From Bacteriovoracaceae bacterium UBA7317 (GTDB taxonomy: Bacteria > Bdellovibrionota > Bacteriovoracia > Bacteriovoracales > Bacteriovoracaceae): a stretch of 15,481 nt of DNA. The DNA lies in NCBI GenBank assembly GCA_002474345.1, contig DKQD01000180.1, positions 1 to 15,481 on the forward strand, in the 5' to 3' direction. The notes below the pieces were generated by a model that searched no databases, was not told the origin of the DNA, and saw only the letters and a program-made list of their open reading frames with translations. Below are positions 7,632 to 14,351 of this stretch, one piece after another. Made by a program: the position numbers and the translations under genes. Within the stretch, counting starts at the first letter, position 1; each line of letters opens with the position of its first letter.

Positions 7632-9443
7632 ATGGATAACACATTAGAAAATATTACTTGGGATAATTCAAAGGCCTACAAAGGGTTTGATGACCCCAAA
7701 ATGAGTTCAGATTTAGAAATGGCAGAAAAGGTCATTCCTGAAATTGAGAAGGAAGCTGAGCCTTTTGAAGAGCTTCTTGAAAAAAGTGATGCTGATCTAA
7801 ACTCCTACCTTGAATCATCAAGGAACCTTTTAAGAAAAAAAATGGACCTTTCTGTCGATTTACAAATGTTAAGTTCCTATTCCTACTTTAAATTAAGTAC
7901 TGAAGCAGATCATAAAGATGCTAAAGAAGTTTCTTCGAGGGCCCAAAAATTAAGTTCTGATTTAAAGAAGGCCATAGCTCCTTTAGAAATATTTTTAGTT
8001 AAGTCTGCGGACTCTTTTTTTAATGATTTTATCAAAGATGAAAGAGTACAGGAATCTAAGTTTCTTTTCGAAAGTTTGAGAAAAAGGATTGATTTTCTTT
8101 TAACAACAAAAGAAGAAGTGGCCCTGACTGGACTTTCAGTGGATGGTCTTCATGCATGGGGAAAGCTTTATCGGGATATCGCCGGAAATATGGAAATTGA
8201 CATTGACGGAGAAAAAATGGGATTGGCCCAAGCAAGCTCTTTATTAAGAGGGCCAAATAGAGAAAGTAGAAAAAAGGCTTGGTTGGCCATTAATAAATCA
8301 TGGGAAGGTTACAAAGAGTCTACTTCGGCGATTTTAAATGCAATCAATGGGTGGAGGATTGAATCAAATAAGATGAGGTCGACAAAGAGACCTCTCCATT
8401 ACTTGGATCAGTCTTGTCACGAAAGCCGGATTACAAATAAAACCTTGAATGCATTGATGGATTCAGCTTATGAGAATCGGTCTGTAGGGCAGAAGGCCCT
8501 TAAGGTCATGGCGAAAATAATGGACGTTTCGAAGTTAGGTCCTTGGGACCTTCTTTCTCCTTGTCCCATAAACATTGAGAAAGAGGAAAAAATACCTTTC
8601 CCAGAGGCAATCAATATCATTAAAAAGTCATTTTCAAAATTTAATCCAGAGATGGGGGAATTTGTAGAAATGATGGCCGATAAGAAGTGGATAGATTCTT
8701 TGCCAACACCTAAAAGAAACCCAGGAGCCTATTGCAGCCGGTTTTCAAAGTTAAGAGAGCCAAGAGTGTTTATGACTTACACTGGATCAATGGGTAATGT
8801 TTTAACTTTGGCCCATGAGTTAGGCCATGCTTACCACAATTGGGTTATGAGGGATCTTCCTTTAGGCGAAACTAGTTATCCAATGACTTTGGCAGAGACG
8901 GCCAGTATTTTCGCTGAAACTTTAGTGAGAGATTCAATTTTGAGCGAATGCTCTGATGATCAGGATAAATTAAAAATACTTTGGCAAAATGCTTTAAGTG
9001 GTGCAACTCTTCTTATTAATATTCCAGCAAGGTTTGAGTTTGAGAAAAACCTGGTTGAGGAAAGGTTTAAAAGGAATCTGACTCCTGATCAGTTGAAAAC
9101 TATGATGACCTCAGCATGGAAGAAGTGGTATGGCGATACTTTGTCTGAATACGACTCAATGTTTTGGTCTAGTAAACTTCACTTTTCTATTTCAGGTTTA
9201 GGTTTTTATAACTATCCTTATCTGTTTGGTTACCTTTTTAGTTTAGGTCTCTATTCTCTTAAAGATAGTGAAAACTTTGCTAATACTTATAATAAAGTTT
9301 TAAGAGACACAGGAAAAATGACGGCCGAGGAGCTTGTTTCAAAGTATTTAGGGAAAAACATTGAAGAGAATACTTTTTGGGACAATGGAATTAATTTAGT
9401 GAACAATTCAATTAATAGCCTTGAGGACCTTTTGAAAAAATAA
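7632..9443 (+). CDS. pepF: M3 family zinc oligoendopeptidase (oligoendopeptidase F type)
   Basis: Cytoplasmic zinc metallopeptidase that cleaves short peptides, probably for peptide turnover or nutrition. The zinc site is intact: HELGH at residues 395-399 (E396 catalytic), inside TLAHELGHAYHNW, and the third ligand E422 in LAETASIFAE. Upstream YTGSMGNV and downstream GYLFSLGLY match the M3B/PepF pattern. The reading frame is open from an ATG at 7560, but I prefer the ATG at 7632: it has GAGGAG 8-9 nt before it, gives 603 residues (about 600 is normal for PepF), and the extra 24 residues of the longer form have no ribosome binding site in front and no family-like content. No signal peptide follows the chosen start. 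It stands alone as a plus-strand unit, with a 274-bp gap before the next gene. Confidence 0.93.
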   Translation: MDNTLENITWDNSKAYKGFDDPKMSSDLEMAEKVIPEIEKEAEPFEELLEKSDADLNSYLESSRNLLRKKMDLSVDLQMLSSYSYFKLSTEADHKDAKEVSSRAQKLSSDLKKAIAPLEIFLVKSADSFFNDFIKDERVQESKFLFESLRKRIDFLLTTKEEVALTGLSVDGLHAWGKLYRDIAGNMEIDIDGEKMGLAQASSLLRGPNRESRKKAWLAINKSWEGYKESTSAILNAINGWRIESNKMRSTKRPLHYLDQSCHESRITNKTLNALMDSAYENRSVGQKALKVMAKIMDVSKLGPWDLLSPCPINIEKEEKIPFPEAINIIKKSFSKFNPEMGEFVEMMADKKWIDSLPTPKRNPGAYCSRFSKLREPRVFMTYTGSMGNVLTLAHELGHAYHNWVMRDLPLGETSYPMTLAETASIFAETLVRDSILSECSDDQDKLKILWQNALSGATLLINIPARFEFEKNLVEERFKRNLTPDQLKTMMTSAWKKWYGDTLSEYDSMFWSSKLHFSISGLGFYNYPYLFGYLFSLGLYSLKDSENFANTYNKVLRDTGKMTAEELVSKYLGKNIEENTFWDNGINLVNNSINSLEDLLKK

Positions 9444-9717
9444 ATGTCCTATTTAATAATACAAATGTAGTTTAGTGATTGAGAGAAATTTTACAATGTT
9501 TGATTAGTCATGAACTAAATTTCAAAGTTTTAAGAGAAGTCAGCAGTTTTAAAAAAAACGACTCATTTGGTTTTAGTTATTGTTTTATCTTCAGCCTTTC
9601 TAAACAAACCCTCAATAAAAAAATAAGAAAATTAGTAGAAAATTATTTATATATTTTTTTCACTAATTTTAATTTTGTTCCGAAATAGAGAAACAACCTA
9701 AAAAGATCGAGAAAAAA
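9444..9717. other. AT-rich intergenic region between pepF and the first GH5 gene
   Basis: These 274 bases hold no gene I can support. The only open stretch (9479-9688) would need a TTG start without a ribosome binding site and encodes a low-complexity Phe/Lys/Asn-rich peptide. No clear hairpin-plus-T-tract terminator follows pepF. The long A/T runs near 9630-9670 may belong to the promoter of the GH5 gene, but no consensus -35/-10 pair stands out. Confidence 0.6.
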
Positions 9718-11886
9718 ATGAAAATAAACCATTGCTTTAAAAAATTAGTTCCCCTTTTCCTCTCTTTTTTTATGACCTTTCAATTATTTGGAAAGGACAA
9801 TTTCCAAAAAGAAATCAAGGAGATGCAAAAAGAGACCAAAAGAATCATCAAGGAAAATTCAGCAGTCTCCACTGAGGTTCATAATAAAATGACAAAGGAT
9901 GGGATATTCCCCAAGTGTGAGAAAACTGATTATTTTGAATTAGGGATGTGCTACGGAAAATGTGACAATGGCTGGAAGGGTGTTCTTAACCGTTGTTATA
10001 AAAACTGTGATGAAGGGTATACGGATACGGGAATTGCTTGTGTCTTGCCACCTGATCTTAAAAAAAGGCCAAGTTATAATAGAGGTGTTGGAAGCACTCA
10101 GGTTTGTCCGAGTGGAAAGGATAAAAAAGCCGGTCGCTGTCTCGATAGGTGTAAAAATGGGTATGCAGCTGACAAATATGGAAACAGGTGTAGGCAAAGT
10201 TGCGGAAAGGGATATAGAACCTACCGCTATGCTTGCTATAAAAATTGGCGGAGCTGGTATTGGAGAAAAAGTTATTCCAGAGGACTTGGAAAGTTACCGT
10301 CTATTTGTCCTAAAGGGAAAGAAAAAGAAGTCGCCCTCTGCTACCCCAAGTGTAGAAGTGGTTACACGGGAAAAGGTCCTCTTTGTTTAGGTTCATGTCC
10401 CAAAGGTTATAAAAATCTTGAAGTCACTTGCAAAAGTCCTGGTGATGTGAAAAAGAAGGTTTCACAAGAAAGAAGAGCAAGTCTCCCTGTTTATATTGGA
10501 ATCAAAAAACCTAAGAACATAAAATACATTAAAGACGAATTTGGAAGGTCTCTTATCCTTCATGGAGTGAACTCTTCCAACTCTTCTAAATCAAACAAGC
10601 AATTCATGCCATGGGTAACGAAACAAGATGTTATTCAGGAAACGAAACAATTTGGATTTAATGGAATACGTTTTCTTATTTTTTGGGCCGCTGTTGAGCC
10701 TAAAAAAGGGGAGTATGATTATAAATATTTAGAGAGACTTGCTGAAAGAGTTAAGTGGTATACGGATAATGGAGCCTATGTGGTGTTAGATATGCACCAA
10801 GATGTTTATGGTTATGCAGTTGGTGGCAATGGTGCTCCAGCTTGGGCGACAGATGTTGGGCCTTATGAAGAGTACCTTAAAGAAGATGTTACTGATATCA
10901 TTTATGAAAATACTGAATGGGAGCCTGTCAAGCATATGTGGTGGTTAGAAAATGTTAATCCCGCCACCATGGAAGCCTATAAGAGGTTTTGGGATTATGA
11001 CAACCACCCTTGGCTTCAAGACCATTACGTCAACGCATGGAAAGAGGTCGTTAAGAAGTTTAAAGATAACCCAAAAGTGATTGGTTACGATTTAATGAAT
11101 GAGCCTCATCATCCAAACCTAACTCCCTTTTTTGAGTTCCGTTACTTAGGTGGTTTTTACAAGAGGCTTATTAAGGGAATTCGTGAGTTAGATAATGATA
11201 AGTATATTTTCTTTGAGCCAAGGTCTTTTAGCGTTAACTTTGGATTACCTTCAGGTTTAAAAAAGGTTGAAGATGTCAGAAGGGGTGAATCTCGCATAGT
11301 CTATAGTCCTCATTTATACCCTGTCTTTATTCATGAGGATGTTCCTTATGGTTCGGCAGATAGAAAGCAGGTCTCTATGTGGTCACGAAACAGGTCTAGA
11401 GAAGCTAACCTTCACGAAGCTCCTTTGTGGGCCGGTGAGATAGGGGCCAATGAAAGCGCTGGGGACTTTAATAATTATGTAGAAGAGGCCCTTAATTTAT
11501 TTGATTATATGGGGGCCGGTTGGGCCTGGTATAGTAATCAGCCAAGTAAGACTTGGGCGCTCGTTGATTGGGATCGAAAGGAAAATAAAAAGCTTTTCTT
11601 TTTAGTCAGGGCCTACCCAAGGGCCGTTGCCGGTCACCCTGAAGGTTACTCGTTTGATGTCCACAAAGCTGAATTCTTTTTAAAATTTAAAACAAAAGAA
11701 AATGTTAAAGCGAAAACTGAAATCTTTGTTCCAAAAAGGCATTACCCCAATGGGTATACCATTAAGGTCTATAACACCCATAAGGATGCTAGTTGGAGTC
11801 ATACCTATGATGATGAAAGCCAGATCCTCTATCTTGAAACGAAACATGTCAGTGAACCGTATGCGGTGGTTATAGAGAAAAAATAA
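9718..11886 (+). CDS. Secreted GH5 endoglycoceramidase-like glycosidase with an N-terminal Cys-rich repeat array
   Basis: Predicted to cleave the bond between sugar head group and ceramide of glycosphingolipids, outside the cytoplasm. It has a signal peptide (about 1-25, ending QLFG, no lipobox), a short charged helix (28-60), a Cys-rich region (67-238), a GH5 TIM barrel (about 265-615) and a C-terminal beta-sandwich (about 650-722). Endoglycoceramidase hallmarks: LHGVN (281-285), FWAAVEPKKGEYDYKYL (322-338), VLDMHQDVYG (356-365) with GNGAPAW after it, the acid/base E462 in DLMNEP, H532 in SPHLYP, the nucleophile E574 in WAGEIGA, and YPRAVAG (633-639) after the barrel. The 18 cysteines fall in a strict spacing (see the repeat entry). 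The C-terminal segment EIFVPKRH is shared with the next gene's product. The start has only a weak GAGA-rich site in front. A hairpin after the stop suggests a monocistronic unit. GH5 assignment is firm; glycosphingolipid specificity is inferred from motifs. Confidence 0.88.
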   Translation: MKINHCFKKLVPLFLSFFMTFQLFGKDNFQKEIKEMQKETKRIIKENSAVSTEVHNKMTKDGIFPKCEKTDYFELGMCYGKCDNGWKGVLNRCYKNCDEGYTDTGIACVLPPDLKKRPSYNRGVGSTQVCPSGKDKKAGRCLDRCKNGYAADKYGNRCRQSCGKGYRTYRYACYKNWRSWYWRKSYSRGLGKLPSICPKGKEKEVALCYPKCRSGYTGKGPLCLGSCPKGYKNLEVTCKSPGDVKKKVSQERRASLPVYIGIKKPKNIKYIKDEFGRSLILHGVNSSNSSKSNKQFMPWVTKQDVIQETKQFGFNGIRFLIFWAAVEPKKGEYDYKYLERLAERVKWYTDNGAYVVLDMHQDVYGYAVGGNGAPAWATDVGPYEEYLKEDVTDIIYENTEWEPVKHMWWLENVNPATMEAYKRFWDYDNHPWLQDHYVNAWKEVVKKFKDNPKVIGYDLMNEPHHPNLTPFFEFRYLGGFYKRLIKGIRELDNDKYIFFEPRSFSVNFGLPSGLKKVEDVRRGESRIVYSPHLYPVFIHEDVPYGSADRKQVSMWSRNRSREANLHEAPLWAGEIGANESAGDFNNYVEEALNLFDYMGAGWAWYSNQPSKTWALVDWDRKENKKLFFLVRAYPRAVAGHPEGYSFDVHKAEFFLKFKTKENVKAKTEIFVPKRHYPNGYTIKVYNTHKDASWSHTYDDESQILYLETKHVSEPYAVVIEKK
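9916..10431 (+). repeat. Coding repeat: three 6-Cys modules (six CxxxCxxG[YW] units) in the GH5 protein
   Basis: Residues 67-238 contain 18 cysteines at 67, 78, 82, 93, 97, 108; 130, 141, 145, 158, 162, 173; and 197, 208, 212, 223, 227, 238. Each set follows C-x10-C-x3-C-x10-C-x3-C-x10-C (x12 once, in the second set). Every C-x3-C pair is followed by xxG[YW] (GW, GY, GY, GY, GY, GY). Modules 2 and 3 are introduced by SYNRGVG (119-125) and SYSRGLG (185-191), then CPxGKxK, giving a period of about 66 residues. The even count fits disulfide-bonded, knot-like modules in an exported protein. Function unknown; surface or glycan binding is a guess. Confidence 0.85.
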
Positions 11887-11888
11887 AC

Positions 11889-11913
11889 GATTATAATGCG
11901 TATAGTCTTTTTT
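11889..11913 (+). terminator. Probable Rho-independent terminator after the first GH5 gene
   Basis: GATTATA (11889-11895) can pair with TATAGTC (11901-11907) across a 5-base loop, as seven pairs with one G-T wobble. Six Ts follow at once (11908-11913). It begins two bases after the stop codon. The stem is AT-rich and weak, so termination may be partial. Confidence 0.42.
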
Positions 11914-11972
11914 CTTCGAGGCTTTGTCTAGTCTTTTTTAGGCCCTTACGCTGCCTTTCCTCCGTCTATATA

Positions 11973-12000
11973 TTGCCATCGGCCATTAAAAGGATACAAT
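11973..12000 (+). promoter_or_regulatory. Candidate sigma70-type promoter for the second GH5 gene
   Basis: TTGCCA (11973-11978) and TACAAT (11995-12000) each match consensus at five of six positions and are 16 bp apart. Transcription would start about 40 bases before the GTG at 12046. Together with the hairpin upstream, this suggests the two GH5 genes are separately transcribed. Confidence 0.5.
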
Positions 12001-12045
12001 AGGTCACTTTTTAACAAACACTCTCTTTATTAAATTGAGGCCATA

Positions 12046-14127
12046 GTGAATTTTCTTATTTCGTTTTTCTTTTTTTTCTGTGCCACTTCTTTTTTAACAT
12101 CTGTCAAGGTCTGGGCCTTTAAGGCGGATGGCTCTTTCCTTGATCTTACCCATCCAAAAACGAGGGATCTTGAAGTTGCGTCTAAAAGCTATAAAGGCCA
12201 AACGGATCATTATTTTAGAGACCTTTGGGGAAGAGAAGTCCTCATGCGGGGTTGGAACGTTTCGGGAATGGCAAAAAACGGAGACTACTTAAGTTTTAAA
12301 AATGCTGAGGATGCTGAAAAATTTTTAGAAGATCAAAAGGCCAAAGTTGGGACCAATGTTTTAAGGTGGATGTTTCAATGGCCTGGAGTAGAAAAAAGTT
12401 TTAGGGAGTACGACGACGTCTACCTTGAAAAACAAGTTAAGCAAATGAAAAAGGCCATTAAGCTGGGTATGTATATCTTTATTGATTTCCACCAAGACGC
12501 TTTTTCTAAGGCGATTAAAGATGGCTACAACGGGACTCCAGAGTTTATCGTAGATTGGATGAAGGTTAAGCATAAAGATGAAGGCTGTTGGCTTTTACGG
12601 CTTGGAAAAATAAGGGCCAAATGTTTTGTCTGGTCTATGAGTTACTTTTTTAACCGCGGTGTAAAGGACGCTAATACGAAGTTTTGGAATAATGCTAATC
12701 TCCACACGCCTCAAAATGGATTGGTTCCGGTTTGGGATGTTTACACAGATATGATAGGGCACACCCTTAAATACATTAAAAAGAACCTCACCAAAGAAGA
12801 GTTCTCTTATATTATAGGCCTTGACCCCTACAATGAACCCGCCAACGGAACCAATAAAAGAAAGGATATGAAAGACTTTGTGAATAACAAGCTCTTTAAA
12901 CTTTATAGATTGCTTAAAAAGAGGATGGAAGACGTTGGGTGGGAGGATAAGCTCATGTTTTCCGAGCCTGTCGTTTTTTGGAATGTCTCCCTCCGCGCTA
13001 TGGGTGCCATCGACCTTGCAGTCAAGCCTTTGGGGTATGGACATCTTGAAGAGTCCCCAGGAGAAGGGTGGGTTTGGAACGCTCACTTTTATGATGAAAA
13101 AAGGCAGGGGCTGGTCTTAAAAAAAATTGTTAAAAATGGCGGCTACCTTGAAAACTATGATTCTATAAGAAAGGCCGCGAGGCTTTATGAAATCCCTCCC
13201 TTTGTCAGTGAGTTTGGAATTCCTCTTTACCCAAAACCTGAAATCTCAGATGTGAATAGGAGAGTGAAGGCCACTTACCAGGCCCTCGATTTTGGAAAAC
13301 CTAAGGGAATCATCGTTAGAAAAGGCCTAGGAAAGAGGAAGAAACTTTTTGCTGACACTTTTGGAAATAAAATAAAGAGCCGTTATGTAGATTTTTACTC
13401 TCTCAGTTTATCGGGAACAAAGTGGGAGTGGAGTCCAGATAAAGCCAAATGGAAGAATAATAAAAATAAAGACCTGAAAACCCCAGAAGGATTTTTGGGA
13501 ATTTCTGGTGGCGCCTTAACAAAATTTGCAACCCCTAAAGATTATTTAAAATCAACCCACAAGGCCTTTGAGAGAGGTTATATTAAAAGGACGGCTGGAG
13601 AGCTTTATAACTCCTATTATAATGACAACGTAAGAGACAGCTATAAAAATCGGGAGCTGAAGTGGGTTTCTCTTAGACCAGACCCTAAGGGAAAAGAGTA
13701 TTTTGTAGATCAAAAATATTTCTATGCCCATTGGAAGGCAAAAAGGCTTGGGGTGCCTTCTGAAATTTTTATCCCAAGGCATTTTAAGAAAAAAGAGAGT
13801 TATCTCATAACCCAGGATGGTGTTTGGAATTTTAAAGATTTAGAAAACGAACCTTCTTTAACGAAACACTTTATCTTAAAAGGTATAAACGGTCACAAAG
13901 ATAGCGGGAACCGCATCTTTGTTCACAACTCTTTTTCAAAAAATTCGATGTTAAGAGGAGGATTTCGTTTTGCTTTAATTGTTAGCTTTGAAAAAGAAAA
14001 GAAGAAACTCTTTCTAAAAAAGCTAAGAAAAAAGATTATAAAAAGACTTAATCAAAAAAAGAGTCCTCTTTATATGAGAGGCAATATTCTTGTTGAAAAG
14101 GCCAAGACCTTTAACGTGAGAGAATAG
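12046..14127 (+). CDS. Secreted GH5 protein, divergent endoglycoceramidase-like paralogue with a basic C-terminal tail
   Basis: A second exported GH5 enzyme, 693 residues. GTG start with GAGG (12036-12039) in front; signal peptide about 1-24 (a long Phe-rich core ending VWA-F). The GH5 barrel runs about 55-465: LMRGWNVSG (66-74), LRWMFQWPGVEK (106-117), FIDFHQDAF (145-153), the acid/base E264 in LDPYNEPANG, H347 and Y349 in WNAHFYDE, and the nucleophile E389 in FVSEFGIPL. Residues 510-518 (RGYIKRTAG) line up with RAYPRAVAG of the upstream enzyme, and SEIFIPRHF (572-580) with its EIFVPKRH, so both share the barrel plus C-terminal sandwich of endoglycoceramidases. It lacks the Cys-rich array and has a barrel insertion with C181 and C193. 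A Lys/Arg-rich insert follows the nucleophile (424-446) and a highly basic tail covers 650-672 (KEKKKLFLKKLRKK), which might bind acidic membranes. Both catalytic glutamates are present, so activity is expected; the substrate may differ from that of its neighbour. Confidence 0.83.
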   Translation: MNFLISFFFFFCATSFLTSVKVWAFKADGSFLDLTHPKTRDLEVASKSYKGQTDHYFRDLWGREVLMRGWNVSGMAKNGDYLSFKNAEDAEKFLEDQKAKVGTNVLRWMFQWPGVEKSFREYDDVYLEKQVKQMKKAIKLGMYIFIDFHQDAFSKAIKDGYNGTPEFIVDWMKVKHKDEGCWLLRLGKIRAKCFVWSMSYFFNRGVKDANTKFWNNANLHTPQNGLVPVWDVYTDMIGHTLKYIKKNLTKEEFSYIIGLDPYNEPANGTNKRKDMKDFVNNKLFKLYRLLKKRMEDVGWEDKLMFSEPVVFWNVSLRAMGAIDLAVKPLGYGHLEESPGEGWVWNAHFYDEKRQGLVLKKIVKNGGYLENYDSIRKAARLYEIPPFVSEFGIPLYPKPEISDVNRRVKATYQALDFGKPKGIIVRKGLGKRKKLFADTFGNKIKSRYVDFYSLSLSGTKWEWSPDKAKWKNNKNKDLKTPEGFLGISGGALTKFATPKDYLKSTHKAFERGYIKRTAGELYNSYYNDNVRDSYKNRELKWVSLRPDPKGKEYFVDQKYFYAHWKAKRLGVPSEIFIPRHFKKKESYLITQDGVWNFKDLENEPSLTKHFILKGINGHKDSGNRIFVHNSFSKNSMLRGGFRFALIVSFEKEKKKLFLKKLRKKIIKRLNQKKSPLYMRGNILVEKAKTFNVRE

Positions 14128-14351
14128 AAACCGAGTTTAATTATCAGTCATATCTATCCCATTATAGAAAGAAAATAATAAAGTATTCATTTTGTTAGTC
14201 ATTCTTTTGCTAATTTTTTGCCATTAAAAAATTTTAAACTGATGAATTGTTTCTTTTGACTCAAACTTTGTCTAAATTTATTTAATATTGTTTTGATTTA
14301 AGGCATAATTTTAAATGAATAAACGCTTAATAAATCCATATGGGAGGATTG
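14128..14351. promoter_or_regulatory. Intergenic region upstream of the binding-protein gene, with a weak candidate promoter
   Basis: This 224-bp AT-rich region separates the second GH5 gene from the binding-protein gene. TTGACT (14256-14261) is a good -35 match, followed 17 bp later by TATTTA, a poor -10. No strong terminator is visible after 14127: TTAG/CTAA before a run of six Ts near 14210 gives only four pairs. No small gene is supported. Confidence 0.3.

Noticed and set aside
9424..9450. AGGAC/GTCCT inverted repeat around the pepF stop as a terminator
   Set aside because: Only five pairs with a 17-base loop and no T tract after it.
9479..9688. 69-residue open frame between pepF and the first GH5 gene
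   Set aside because: It needs a TTG start with no ribosome binding site, encodes a low-complexity Phe/Lys/Asn-rich peptide and resembles random AT-rich sequence.
9962..10390. 142-codon open frame in another frame over the Cys-rich region
   Set aside because: It lies wholly within the GH5 gene; the regular cysteine spacing proves that the main frame is the coding one.
12595..13086. 163-codon open frame on the minus strand inside the second GH5 gene
   Set aside because: It is a shadow of the GH5 frame, which carries the catalytic motifs; no ribosome binding site or recognisable domain.
14207..14219. TTAG/CTAA hairpin with a T run after the second GH5 gene
   Set aside because: Only four A/T-rich pairs; too weak to call as a terminator.
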